Below are positions 45,473 to 53,890 of a DNA stretch of 64,000 nt, one piece after another. Each line of letters begins with the position of its first letter. Within the stretch, counting starts at the first letter, position 1. Under the pieces are notes generated by a model. The model saw only the letters and a program-made list of their open reading frames with translations. It did no database searches and was not told where the DNA came from. The stretch is from Trebonia sp963767685 (GTDB taxonomy: Bacteria; Actinomycetota; Actinomycetes; Streptosporangiales; Streptosporangiaceae): the NCBI GenBank assembly GCA_963767685.1, contig CAVYEZ010000009.1, positions 1 through 64,000 on the forward strand, written 5' to 3'. Position numbers and translations under genes: made by a program.

Positions 45473-46566
45473 GCACCACCCGCGAGCCAGCGCAAGTGGC
45501 AAGGATCCAAGTCGGCGGGGAGCAGCCGTACGAGGTGGTCGTCGGCCGGGGGGTGCTGAGCGCGCTGCCCGGGCTGGTCGGCAAGCGGGCGGAGACGGTA
45601 GCCGTCATCCACGACGAGCGGCTGGCGCCGCTGGCCGCGTCGGCCTGCCGGGCGCTGGAAGCGGCGGGGTACCGGGTGGCGGCGACCGGCGTGCCGGCCG
45701 GCGAGGCGGCGAAGGACGTCGCGGTGCTCGCGCGGCTGTGGTCGTGGCTGGCGGACGCCAAGGTGACGAGGACCGACTGCGTGGTCGGCATCGGCGGGGG
45801 AGCGGCGACCGACCTCGCCGGCTTCGCCGCCGCGACCTGGCTGCGCGGCGTCCCCGTCGTCCACGTGCCGACGACGCTGCTTGGCATGGTCGACGCGGCG
45901 GTCGGCGGCAAGACCGCCATCGACATCGCGGCGGGCAAGAACCTGGTCGGCGCGTTCCACCCGCCCGCCGGGGTGCTCGCCGACCTAGCGACGCTGGAAA
46001 CCCTCGACCGGGGCGACTACGTGGCGGGCCTCGCCGAGGTCATCAAGGCCGGGTTCATCGCCGACGGCGAGATACTGCGGCTGGTCGCGGCGGACCCGCA
46101 AGGCGCGGCCCGGCCCGGCGGCGCGCACGCCTTCGAGCTCGTGGAACGGGCGATCACGGTCAAGGCGCGCGTGGTCTCGGCCGACCTGCGCGAGTCCGGG
46201 GAGCGAGAGATGCTCAACTACGGGCACACCCTCGGGCACGCCATCGAGAAGCTGGAGCGGTACGCCTTCAGGCACGGCGACGCGGTCGCGATCGGCATGG
46301 TGTTCGCCGCCGAGGTGGCCCGGCTGGCCGGCCAGCTGACCGGGGGGGACGTGGCGCTGCACCGGGAGCTGCTGACCGCGGTCGGCCTGCCGGTGACCTA
46401 CCGGGGCGACGCCTGGCCGGAACTGCGCGCGACCATGTCGCTTGACAAGAAGGCGCGCGGCGCCCGGCTGCGGATGGTCCTCCTTGACGGCGTGGGCAAC
46501 CCGGTCATCTACGACAGCCCGCCCGAGGACCTGCTCGCCCGGGCGTACCAGGCGGTGACCGCGTGA
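45469..46566 (+). CDS. aroB: 3-dehydroquinate synthase
   Basis: 365 residues, ATGA overlap with aroK. NAD- and zinc-binding motifs: DCVVGIGGGAATDLAGFAAATWLRGVPVVHVPTTLLGMVDAAVGGKTAID, LAEVIKAGFIADGEILRL (Glu ligand) and LNYGHTLGHAIEKLERY (His ligands). It cyclises DAHP to dehydroquinate, step two of the pathway. Confidence 0.97.
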   Translation: MSTTREPAQVARIQVGGEQPYEVVVGRGVLSALPGLVGKRAETVAVIHDERLAPLAASACRALEAAGYRVAATGVPAGEAAKDVAVLARLWSWLADAKVTRTDCVVGIGGGAATDLAGFAAATWLRGVPVVHVPTTLLGMVDAAVGGKTAIDIAAGKNLVGAFHPPAGVLADLATLETLDRGDYVAGLAEVIKAGFIADGEILRLVAADPQGAARPGGAHAFELVERAITVKARVVSADLRESGEREMLNYGHTLGHAIEKLERYAFRHGDAVAIGMVFAAEVARLAGQLTGGDVALHRELLTAVGLPVTYRGDAWPELRATMSLDKKARGARLRMVLLDGVGNPVIYDSPPEDLLARAYQAVTA

Positions 46567-47027
46567 GCGGCCCCGACGCGCAGGCCCGCCGGGTGCTCGT
46601 GCTCAACGGGCCCAACCTTGGCCGGCTCGGCAAGCGCGAGCCGGCCGTGTACGGGACCGCTTCCTACGCCGACTTGTCGGACATGTGCCGGCGAGCCGGC
46701 GAAGAGCTCGGCTTCCACGCCGACGTCCGTCAGACCGAGTACGAGGGCGAGCTCGTCACCTGGATCCACGAGGCCTGCGACCACGCCACGCCCGTGGTGC
46801 TCAACGCCGGCGCGCTCACCCACTACTCCTACGCCCTCATGGACGCGGTGAAGATGCGAACCGCGCCCCTGGTCGAGGTGCACATCTCCAACATCGCGGC
46901 CCGTGAGGGCTTCCGCGCGCGATCGGTGATCACCGGCGCCGCGACCGGGATCATCGCGGGCTTCGGGTTCCACGGCTACGTCCTGGCGCTGCGCGCCATC
47001 GCGGCGGAACTGGACGCCTCCCCGTGA
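46563..47027 (+). CDS. aroQ: Type II 3-dehydroquinate dehydratase
   Basis: 154 residues from a GTG (GTGA overlap with aroB). RVLVLNGPNLGRLGKREPAVYG is the N-terminal signature, with the catalytic Tyr in the flexible lid. Then VRQTEYEGELVTWIHEA (Arg/Glu), NAGALTHYSYALMDA, and VEVHISNIAAREGFRARSV (catalytic His). It dehydrates dehydroquinate to dehydroshikimate; acts as a dodecamer in the cytoplasm. Confidence 0.96.
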   Translation: MSGPDAQARRVLVLNGPNLGRLGKREPAVYGTASYADLSDMCRRAGEELGFHADVRQTEYEGELVTWIHEACDHATPVVLNAGALTHYSYALMDAVKMRTAPLVEVHISNIAAREGFRARSVITGAATGIIAGFGFHGYVLALRAIAAELDASP

Positions 47028-47512
47028 TCGTCGTCGTCGGCTTCATGGGCGCGGGCAAGACCACCGTCGGGCGCCTGCTCGCCGACCGCCTCGGCCTGCC
47101 CTTCGTCGACAGCGACCTGGTCATCGAGGCCCGGGCCGGCAAGCCGATCCCCCGGGTCTTCGCCGAGTCCGGCGAGGCGGCCTTTCGCGCGCTGGAGCAC
47201 CAGGTGATCGCGGACCTGCTGAACGGCCCTGACATAGTGCTCGCACTCGGTGGCGGCGCGGTGGGACACCCGCTTACCAGGAAACTGCTGGCCGAGGTGC
47301 CGGTCGCGTACCTGCGAGTCAGTTACGCCGAGGCGCTCAGCCGCGTGGGCGGTGACAGCGGGCGCCCCGTGCTCGCACGGCCTGATATCGCCGACGTCTA
47401 CCGCGAGCGCCAGGCCGGCTACTCGTCCGTGGCGACGATAACGGTCGACGTCGACGGGCGCTCCCCGGACCGCATCCGCACCGAGGTCCTTAACCGGATG
47501 GGCTCCCGGTAA
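47024..47512 (+). CDS. aroK: Shikimate kinase (second copy)
   Basis: 162 residues from a GTG (GTGA overlap with aroQ). VVVGFMGAGKTTVGRLLADRLGLPFVDSDLVIE is canonical: Walker A and DSD motif. FAESGEAAFRALEHQVI and LALGGGAVGHP follow. The lid has GGDSGRPVLARPD, and YRERQAGYSSVATITVDVDG ends the family pattern. This copy is the better match to ordinary AroK. It closes the operon; 55 bases further is the convergent phosphofructokinase gene. Confidence 0.93.
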   Translation: MIVVVGFMGAGKTTVGRLLADRLGLPFVDSDLVIEARAGKPIPRVFAESGEAAFRALEHQVIADLLNGPDIVLALGGGAVGHPLTRKLLAEVPVAYLRVSYAEALSRVGGDSGRPVLARPDIADVYRERQAGYSSVATITVDVDGRSPDRIRTEVLNRMGSR

Positions 47513-47567
47513 GGAGCTGGCGCCGGGTCAGCCGCCTGCGGCCGGCCGCGACGGACCGGACCGAAGC

Positions 47568-48905
47568 TCAAGAGAGCCGCTCCGGCATGCCGGTCGCCTC
47601 CAGGACCGACATCCACAGGTCGCCGTTCGGGTCGACCTGGTTGCGGCTGCCGGTCGCGACGGGAATCGGGATGTGCACGAACCGCCCGTGCCAGCGCCCG
47701 ACGACCATCGCCGTCCGGCCCGCCATCCCTGCGTGCACGGCCGCCTGCGCCAGCCGCAGGCAGTAGACCGCGTCCCAGCCGTTGGCGGGCACGCTGCGGA
47801 TGGCGTACCCGGGGTCGACGTAGCGGAGGCTCAGCTCCTCGTCGGCCGCGGCGAAGTCCGCCGTGATCCGGTGCCGCAACAGCCCGCCGATCTCGGCGAG
47901 CCGCGCGTTGCCGGACGCGTCGACCGCGCCGTCGTACTCGAACAGGTCCTGCCCGGCCCCCTCGGCGACCACGACAACCGCGTGCCCCCGCTGCCGCACC
48001 CGCTCCCGCAGCCGCTCGAGGAACGGGCCGAGCAGGAACGGTACCTCGGGGATCAGCACGAAGTCCACGTCGTGGCTGGCGAGCGCCGCGTAGCAGGCGA
48101 TGAAGCCGGAATGCCTGCCCATCACCTTGACCAGGCCGACGCCGTGCGGGGTGGAGCTCGCCTCGGTCAGCGCCGACTTGATCGAGTCGGTGGCCCGGGT
48201 GAACGCCGTCTGGAAGCCAAAGCTCTGGTCCAGGTACGGGATGTCGTTGTCGATCGTCTTCGGCACCCCGATGACGGACAGCCGCACCCCGAGCCGCTCG
48301 GCCGTCGAGGCGATCTTCGCCGCGCCCCGCAGCGAGCCGTCGCCGCCGATCACGAACAGGACCGAGATCCCCAGCCGGACCAGGGTCTCCACCATCAGCG
48401 CGGGATCCTGGTTGCCGCGCGAGGTGCCGAGGAAGGTCCCGCCCCGGTTGTGGATGTCGGAGACCACCTCGCGGGACAGGCGCATGGGCGTGACGTCCGG
48501 CCCGATCAGCCCGCGGAAGCCGTCGCGGAACCCGACGACGTCCATGACGCCGTAGTTGTCGGCAAGCTCGAGGACGAGGCCGCGGATCACGTTGTTCAGC
48601 CCGGGGCACAGGCCGCCGCAGGTCACAATCCCTGCCCGCGTCGCGGACGGGTCGAAGTAGATGTACTCGCGCGGCCCGCCCGGCTCAAGCGAGGGCAGGT
48701 CGGAGACGCCGCAGAGCCGCGCCTCCGCCCCCTCGACCGTGTCGTCGAGCAGCACCCGGTCGGACTCGTGCACGTAGTGCTGCGAGCTGACCCGCCCCCG
48801 CACGAGCCGGGCCATCGGCGACAGGATCGCCGGCTCCCCGATGCTCCGGATCCGCAGGTCGGCAGGCGTGATGGACAGCGGGTCCGCGGTACTCACCATG
48901 TACAC
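47568..48905 (-). CDS. 6-phosphofructokinase (clade with PKTID motif)
   Basis: 445 residues from the ATG at 48903-48905; a second ATG three codons later is possible. GIVTCGGLCPGLNNVIRGLV and the phosphate-donor loop VIGGDGSLRGA, then PKTIDNDIPYLDQSFGFQTA, GLVKVMGRHSGFIA and AEGAGQDLFEYDG. Gly in GGDGS points to ATP, not pyrophosphate, while Lys in PKTID is shared with PPi enzymes; this mix is seen in the ATP-dependent long-clade PFKs. An N-terminal 75-residue extension is typical of that clade. Two GntR-type operators lie just upstream. Confidence 0.9.
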   Translation of the reverse strand: MYMVSTADPLSITPADLRIRSIGEPAILSPMARLVRGRVSSQHYVHESDRVLLDDTVEGAEARLCGVSDLPSLEPGGPREYIYFDPSATRAGIVTCGGLCPGLNNVIRGLVLELADNYGVMDVVGFRDGFRGLIGPDVTPMRLSREVVSDIHNRGGTFLGTSRGNQDPALMVETLVRLGISVLFVIGGDGSLRGAAKIASTAERLGVRLSVIGVPKTIDNDIPYLDQSFGFQTAFTRATDSIKSALTEASSTPHGVGLVKVMGRHSGFIACYAALASHDVDFVLIPEVPFLLGPFLERLRERVRQRGHAVVVVAEGAGQDLFEYDGAVDASGNARLAEIGGLLRHRITADFAAADEELSLRYVDPGYAIRSVPANGWDAVYCLRLAQAAVHAGMAGRTAMVVGRWHGRFVHIPIPVATGSRNQVDPNGDLWMSVLEATGMPERLS

Positions 48906-48947
48906 AAGCTTGCCGTCCCCTTGTTACGCCAGTGGTCGCCCTGAGTG

Positions 48948-48980
48948 GTCTAGACCATAGGATAAGTGGTCTAGACCACA
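48948..48980. promoter_or_regulatory. Two tandem GntR/DasR-like operators
   Basis: TGGTCTAGACCA occurs twice as a perfect 12-base palindrome (48948-48959 and 48969-48980), each flanked by AG on the left; their centres are 21 bases apart, two helical turns. A half-site AGTGGTC lies at 48933-48939. The sequence equals the core of the DasR-responsive element of Streptomyces. The pair sits 43 bases above the phosphofructokinase start and about 125 bases above the F420-type gene. Confidence 0.8.
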
Positions 48981-49105
48981 GAATAAAAGGTATCGAGCCA
49001 GGATGTCTGGGGCGGGCCCCGGGGATAGCCAGCACGCGACGACCGGGTTAAATTGGCACCCGGTCCCGGTAGCGATCGGGCGGCGATCGGCGAGGAGGCC
49101 AGCAC

Positions 49106-50146
49106 ATGCGCGTGGGAATGATGCTCAACTACTCGGGCGGGTTCACCGAGACGGTGAATGAGCTCGCCGACTTCGAGGCGGCGGGCCTGCAGATCGTCTT
49201 CGTTCCCGAGGCGTACAGCTACGACGCGGTGAGCCAGCTCGGCTTCATCGCGGCGCGGACGACCACGGTCGAGATCGCCTCCGGGATCTTCCAGCTGTAC
49301 TCCCGGACACCGGCGCTGACCGCGATGACCGCCGCCGGGCTCGACTTCGTCTCCGGTGGGCGGTTCACCATGGGCATCGGGGCCAGCGGCCCTCAGGTCA
49401 TCGAGGGCTGGCACGGCGTGCCCTACGACGCCCCGGTGGGCCGCACGCGGGAGATCATCGAGATCTGCCGGATGGTCTGGCGCCGCGACCGCCTCGAGTA
49501 CCACGGCAGGCACTACACGCTCCCGCTGCCGCCCGGCCAGGGCACCGGCCTGGGCAAGCCGCTCAAGCTCATCAACCACCCGCTCCGCGAGCGGATCCCG
49601 ATCGTGGTCGCCGCGCTTGGCCCGAAGAACGTCGCGCTCGCCGCCGAGCTCGCCGAAGGCTGGCAGCCGATCTTCTTCTTCCCGGAGAAGGCGGGCCTCA
49701 CCTGGGACGGGGCGCTCGCGGAGGGCACCGCCAAGCGGGACACGGCCACCCTCGGCCCGCTCGACGTGATCGCCGCCGCGCCCCTCGCCATCGGCGATGA
49801 CGTCGCCCACTTGCGTGACCTGATGCGCCCGGCGCTCGCGCTCTACATCGGCGGCATGGGCGCGCGCGGCAAGAACTTCTATCACGACCTCGCCTGCCGC
49901 TACGGCTACCAGAAGGAGGCGGACCTGGTCCAGGACGCCTACCTGTCCGGCCGCAAGGACGAGGCCGCGGCCCTGGTCCCCGCCGAGCTGGTCGAGAAGA
50001 CCGCGCTCATCGGCCCGCACGGCTACGTGAAGGAGCGCCTCGCGGCCTACCGGGAGGCCGGCGTCACGACCCTCAACGTCACCGCGCTCTCACCGACCCA
50101 CGAGCGCCGCGTCCGCGACATCGAGGCCCTCCGCGCCCTCGCCTGA
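49106..50146 (+). CDS. LLM-class F420-dependent oxidoreductase
   Basis: 346 residues. Luciferase-like TIM barrel: VGMMLNYSGGFTETVNELADFEAAGLQIVFVPEAYSYDA, ARTTTVEIASGIFQLYSRTPALTAMTAAGLDFVSGGRFTMGIGASGPQVIEGWHG and TREIIEICRMVW. GIGASGPQV and the long PLPPGQGTGLGKPLKL insert are typical of actinobacterial F420 enzymes. Substrate unknown. A good GGCGAGGAGG ribosome site precedes the ATG. It diverges from the phosphofructokinase gene and shares the operator region. Confidence 0.9.
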   Translation: MRVGMMLNYSGGFTETVNELADFEAAGLQIVFVPEAYSYDAVSQLGFIAARTTTVEIASGIFQLYSRTPALTAMTAAGLDFVSGGRFTMGIGASGPQVIEGWHGVPYDAPVGRTREIIEICRMVWRRDRLEYHGRHYTLPLPPGQGTGLGKPLKLINHPLRERIPIVVAALGPKNVALAAELAEGWQPIFFFPEKAGLTWDGALAEGTAKRDTATLGPLDVIAAAPLAIGDDVAHLRDLMRPALALYIGGMGARGKNFYHDLACRYGYQKEADLVQDAYLSGRKDEAAALVPAELVEKTALIGPHGYVKERLAAYREAGVTTLNVTALSPTHERRVRDIEALRALA

Positions 50147-50157
50147 TAACAGCAATT

Positions 50158-50247
50158 GGCGGCCGGCAAGCCCGACGTGCGGGATATTTAACGCCCTTCC
50201 GGGAGCGTTAAATATCCCGCATAATCGGGCAGGCCTCGTCGGCCGCC
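50158..50247. terminator. Nested multi-arm hairpin between convergent genes
   Basis: Three nested perfect stems share one axis: GGCGGCCG/CGGCCGCC (50158-50165 with 50240-50247), GCCCGA/TCGGGC (50170-50175 with 50225-50230) and a 16-base inner stem GCGGGATATTTAACGC with its complement (50179-50194 and 50205-50220). It lies between the ends of the F420-type gene and the methyltransferase gene, so a bidirectional terminator is likely, though it is larger than most. Confidence 0.7.
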
Positions 50248-50341
50248 GCCCATCACGAGAAGATAACAGCAAGAAGAATCGACGATCGATTATTCCGAAC
50301 GACCGCGTGCCTTCGCCCGACCCGCCGACCGCCTTCTCAAA

Positions 50342-51169
50342 TCACCGAAGCGTGCGGGCGACCCCGCCGTAGCAGGAAACCTCGGCCGGGGACGGGCGCG
50401 GCGCCTTGGAGTCCGGCCGCCACTCGGTCACCAGGACGATCCCGGGGGGCACGAGCTCAAGGCCGGAGAACGCGAGCGACGCGAACTCGTCCGCGTCGCG
50501 GATCTGCATCTGTATTCCCGCCTCGCGGTAGAGGCGCTGCCCGGCGGCGATCCCTTCCGGCTCATGCTCAGCCGTAATGTGCGACGCGGCCAGGTAGGAG
50601 CCGGGCGGCAGGGCGTCGAGCAGGGTCTTCAGCACCGTTTCCGGCTTGTCCTCGTCCACGAGGAAGTGCAGCACCGCGACCAGCATCAGCGCGACCGGCT
50701 CGTCGAAGTCGATCACCGACCGCACCGAGGGCGAGGACAGGATGTCGAGCGGCGACTTCAGGTCGGCCTGGATGTAGGCGGTGCGACCCTGGGGGGACGA
50801 GGAGAGCAGCGCCCTGGCGTGCGCCAGCACCATCGGGTCGTTGTCGACGTAGGCGACCCGGCACGACGGGTCCACCGCCTGCGCGATCTCGTGGACGTTG
50901 GCCGTGGCCGGCAGTCCCGAGCCGATGTCGAGGAACTGCCGGATGCCGGCCTCGCCGGCCAGGTACCTGACGGTCCGGCCCAGAAACCGGCGGTTCTCGC
51001 GGAGCCCGATGCGCCCGGCCGGCCAGTGCGCCAGCGCGGCGTCGGCGACCACCCGGTCGGCGGCGAAGTGGTTCTTGCCGCCGATGTAGTAGTCGTACAT
51101 CCGCGCCGGATGCGGTCGTGAGGTGTCGATTTCGGCAATGGGGAGTTCATCGGCCGTAAGGTCTGTCAC
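50342..51169 (-). CDS. SAM-dependent methyltransferase, DUF574 (PF04672) family
   Basis: 275 residues. DTSRPHPARMYDYYIGGKNHFAADR is the family signature; IRQFLDIGSGLPATANVHEIAQ is the SAM motif I; VAYVDNDPMVLAHARALL follows; AYIQADLKSP and DFDEPVALMLVAVLHFL close the Rossmann fold. The C-terminus ends in the conserved LELVPPGIVLVTEWRPD and CYGGVART. These proteins are very numerous in actinobacteria; target unknown. A truncated copy of its last 50 residues lies next door. Confidence 0.92.
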   Translation of the reverse strand: MTDLTADELPIAEIDTSRPHPARMYDYYIGGKNHFAADRVVADAALAHWPAGRIGLRENRRFLGRTVRYLAGEAGIRQFLDIGSGLPATANVHEIAQAVDPSCRVAYVDNDPMVLAHARALLSSSPQGRTAYIQADLKSPLDILSSPSVRSVIDFDEPVALMLVAVLHFLVDEDKPETVLKTLLDALPPGSYLAASHITAEHEPEGIAAGQRLYREAGIQMQIRDADEFASLAFSGLELVPPGIVLVTEWRPDSKAPRPSPAEVSCYGGVARTLR

Positions 51170-51323
51170 GCTCCACCCTCCCGGCTATGATCCCCCACTG
51201 AAATCTGGTCAACAGTCTAAACTGGCCGTATCAGCCAGTGCCCGTTAAAAACCGTTAATATTGCGGAAACCATTTATGCGGCGCGCGGTCATGAAGCGCT
51301 TCCCGGGCCGCGCCGCGGCCGCA

Positions 51324-51473
51324 TCACGGCTTGCGGGCGACCCCGCCGTAGCAGTTGACCTCGGCGGGCGCCGGACGTGGTCCGGTGCCGTCCGGGCGCC
51401 ACTCGGAGACGAGCACGACGCCGGGCGGCACCAGCTCAAGGCCGTCGAATGCCAGCCGGGCGAAGGAATCGTA
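51324..51473 (-). pseudogene. Remnant of a second DUF574 methyltransferase
   Basis: The last 49 residues (DSFARLAFDGLELVPPGVVLVSEWRP, then CYGGVARKP and a stop at 51324) match the C-terminus of the methyltransferase at 50342-51169 at about three of four positions. Upstream of about 51475 the likeness is lost and no start or SAM motif exists. It is a decayed tandem duplicate. The pepQ promoter now lies within or beside it. Confidence 0.8.
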
Positions 51474-51577
51474 CCGGGACGCTGAACACCCTTGTGCCAC
51501 GGGCATCTGCGCCTCTCTTGGCTCGGCACGACATCGTGTACCTCGATGGCCCTGTCTCACCGGGCTACAGTCGGGGC

Positions 51578-52663
51578 ATGCCGGAAATCCACGCCGCCCG
51601 CCGGGCCCGCGCCCAGCGGCTCATCCGCGCTTCTGGCGCGGATGCCGCCCTGATCACCGCTCGGCCCAACGTCCGGTACCTCACCGGCCTGGCCAGCTCC
51701 AACGCCGCGCTGCTGCTCCCCGCTGCGGGCGACGGCGCGCTGCTGGCCACCGACTCCCGCTACGCCGGCGCCGCGCGGCGCGACGCTCCCGACCTCGACC
51801 TGCTCGAGGAACGGTTCATCGAGGGGAAGCTGGCGACCGAGGCGTCGCGCCGGGGCGTGGGCCGCCTTGCCTTCGAGGCGCACGAGATGACGGTCGAGCG
51901 GTACGGGGAGCTCTCGGCGAAGGCCGAGGGCATCGCCACGCTCCCGTTCGGAAGGAAGATCGAATCGCTGCGTGAGGTCAAAGACGCCGAGGAACTGGAG
52001 AAGATCGAGGTCGCCTGCCGGCTGAGCGACGCCGCCCTGGCCGAGGTCCTGCCCCAGATCCGCCCCGGGATGTCCGAACGGATGCTGGCGACTCTCCTCG
52101 ACCACGCCATGGCCCTGCTCGGCGCGGAACGCCCCGCGTTCGACACCATCGTCGCGTCGGGGCCGAACGGCGCGATCCCGCATCACGCGCCGTCCGGCCG
52201 GGAGCTTGAGCGCGGTGACCTGGTGACGATGGACTTCGGCGCGCTGTACGACGGCTATCACGCGGACATGACCAGGACCGTGGCGCTCGGCTCCGTCGCC
52301 GGCTGGCAGCGAGACGTCTACGACCTGGTCGCGCTCGCCCAGGAGGTCGGCATCGCGGTCCTGGAGGACGGCGTGGAGGCGGGGGCGGTGGACGCCGCGG
52401 CCCGCGACGTGATCGAGGCGGCGGGGCACGCGGCGCACTTCCAGCACGGGCTCGGGCACGGCGTCGGCCTGGAGATCCACGAGGCTCCGATGCTCGGGTA
52501 CGGGAGAACGGGTAAACTGACGGATCGGGTTCCTGTCACCGTCGAGCCTGGCGTCTACCTGCCAGGAATGGGCGGCGTCCGTATTGAGGACGTGCTGGTC
52601 GTGACGGCGGGGGACCGAGCCCGATTCTTGACTTCGACCACCAGGGAACTGCTGGTCCTGTGA
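51578..52663 (+). CDS. pepQ: Xaa-Pro dipeptidase / aminopeptidase P family
   Basis: 361 residues from the ATG at 51578; the longer open frame upstream runs over the methyltransferase remnant. N-terminal creatinase domain (ARRARAQRLIRASGADAALITARPNVRYLTGLASSNAALL). The metallopeptidase domain shows all five metal ligands: DFGALYDGYHADMTRT (two Asp), GLGHGVGLEIHE (His), VTVEPGVYLPGMGG (Glu) and VRIEDVLVV (Glu). It cleaves peptides before proline. efp follows in 13 bases, the standard pepQ-efp-nusB order of actinobacteria. Confidence 0.95.
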   Translation: MPEIHAARRARAQRLIRASGADAALITARPNVRYLTGLASSNAALLLPAAGDGALLATDSRYAGAARRDAPDLDLLEERFIEGKLATEASRRGVGRLAFEAHEMTVERYGELSAKAEGIATLPFGRKIESLREVKDAEELEKIEVACRLSDAALAEVLPQIRPGMSERMLATLLDHAMALLGAERPAFDTIVASGPNGAIPHHAPSGRELERGDLVTMDFGALYDGYHADMTRTVALGSVAGWQRDVYDLVALAQEVGIAVLEDGVEAGAVDAAARDVIEAAGHAAHFQHGLGHGVGLEIHEAPMLGYGRTGKLTDRVPVTVEPGVYLPGMGGVRIEDVLVVTAGDRARFLTSTTRELLVL

Positions 52664-52676
52664 CTGGAGACGACGC

Positions 52677-53234
52677 GTGGCAAGCACCAATGACCTGAAG
52701 AACGGCATGACGCTGAACCTTGAGGGGCAGCTGTGGAATGTCGTGGAATTCCAGCACGTCAAGCCGGGCAAGGGGCCGGCCTTCGTGCGCACCAAGCTGA
52801 AGAACGTGCTGTCGGGCAAGGTGGTCGACAAGACCTTCAACGCCGGCATCAAGGTGGACGTCGCCAACGTCGACAAGCGCGACATGCAGTACCTGTACCG
52901 GGAGGGCGACGACTTCGTCTTCATGGACCTGTCCGACTACGACCAGCCGCACATCCCGGCGGGGGTGGTCGGTGACGCGGCGAACTACCTGCTCGAGGAG
53001 CAGATGGTGACGATCGCCTTTAACGACGGCACCCCGCTGTACGTCGACATGCCGGCCGCGGTCGAGCTCGTGATCGCGCAGACGGACCCGGGCCTGCAGG
53101 GCGACCGCTCGACCGGCGGCACCAAGCCGGCGACGCTGGAGACCGGCGCGACGATCCAGGTGCCGCTGTTCATCACCACGGGCGAGAAGGTCAAGGTCGA
53201 CACTCGTTCCGGCGCTTACCTCGGCCGCGCTTAA
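52677..53234 (+). CDS. efp: Elongation factor P
   Basis: 185 residues from a GTG start. LKNGMTLNLEGQLWNVVEFQHVKPGKGPAFVRTKLKNV is the KOW-like domain I; Lys32 in the PGKGP loop is at the tip, the form that in actinobacteria is active without modification. Domains II and III (FMDLSDYDQPHI, YVDMPAAVELVIAQTDPGLQGDRSTGGTKPATLETGATIQVPLF) are intact. It relieves ribosome stalling at polyproline, and this window has several Pro-rich proteins. Confidence 0.97.
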   Translation: MASTNDLKNGMTLNLEGQLWNVVEFQHVKPGKGPAFVRTKLKNVLSGKVVDKTFNAGIKVDVANVDKRDMQYLYREGDDFVFMDLSDYDQPHIPAGVVGDAANYLLEEQMVTIAFNDGTPLYVDMPAAVELVIAQTDPGLQGDRSTGGTKPATLETGATIQVPLFITTGEKVKVDTRSGAYLGRA

Positions 53235-53773
53235 TGGCCGCTCGCAGCAAGGCGCGCAAGCGGGCGCTCGACATCCTCTTCGAGGCCGAGCTGCGCGGCC
53301 TGCCCACGCTTGAGCTGCTCAGCGAGCGCCAGTCGCTCGGTGACGTGCCGGTTCAGCCGTACGCGGCCGAGCTCGTCCGCGGCGTGGCGACCCACAGCGA
53401 CCGCATCGACGAGCTGATCTCCTGGAACCTGGTCGACTGGACCCTGGAGCGGATGCCCGCCGTGGACCGGAACATCCTCCGGATCGGCGTCTACGAGCTG
53501 CTATGGGCCGGCGACGTGCCGGACGGCGTGGCGATCAGCGAGGCGGTCGCGCTGGCGCAGAACCTGTCCACGGACAACTCGCCGTCGTTCGTGAACGGCG
53601 TCCTCGCGCGCATCAAGGCCGAGAAGCCCACCCTTTCCCTCGATCCCGAGGTCTCCGCGTTCGCGTCAGAAGCGGACGAGGAGGCGGAGGACGACGAGGA
53701 CGACAGCGACCCGTACGCGGACGATGACGACGGTGAGCAGGCTCGTCCCCCGGAGCCACGCCCGCGCTCCTAG
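53234..53773 (+). CDS. nusB: Transcription antitermination factor NusB
   Basis: 179 residues, TAATG overlap with efp. ARSKARKRALDILFEAELRG starts the all-helical NusB fold; VDWTLERMPAVDRNILRIGVYELLWAGDVPDGVAISEAVALAQ and SPSFVNGVLARI are family motifs. A very acidic, disordered tail of about 35 residues (EADEEAEDDEDDSDPYADDDDG) follows, not in most NusB. With NusE it binds boxA of rRNA leaders. Confidence 0.95.
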   Translation: MAARSKARKRALDILFEAELRGLPTLELLSERQSLGDVPVQPYAAELVRGVATHSDRIDELISWNLVDWTLERMPAVDRNILRIGVYELLWAGDVPDGVAISEAVALAQNLSTDNSPSFVNGVLARIKAEKPTLSLDPEVSAFASEADEEAEDDEDDSDPYADDDDGEQARPPEPRPRS

Positions 53774-53821
53774 CGGCCGGGCGGGCGCATCGCTGCGCCC
53801 GTGACCGCCCCCACTCAGCAA

Positions 53822-53852
53822 AAGGCCGCCCGGCACAGTGTCGGGCGGCCTT
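53822..53852 (+). terminator. Terminator after nusB
   Basis: AAGGCCGCCCG (53822-53832) pairs with CGGGCGGCCTT (53842-53852) around a nine-base loop, about 50 bases past the nusB stop and 38 before the end of the convergent membrane gene. Confidence 0.75.
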
Positions 53853-53890
53853 GCGCGTGGGGGACCCTGGCAGCTTGCCGGGCGGCTGGA

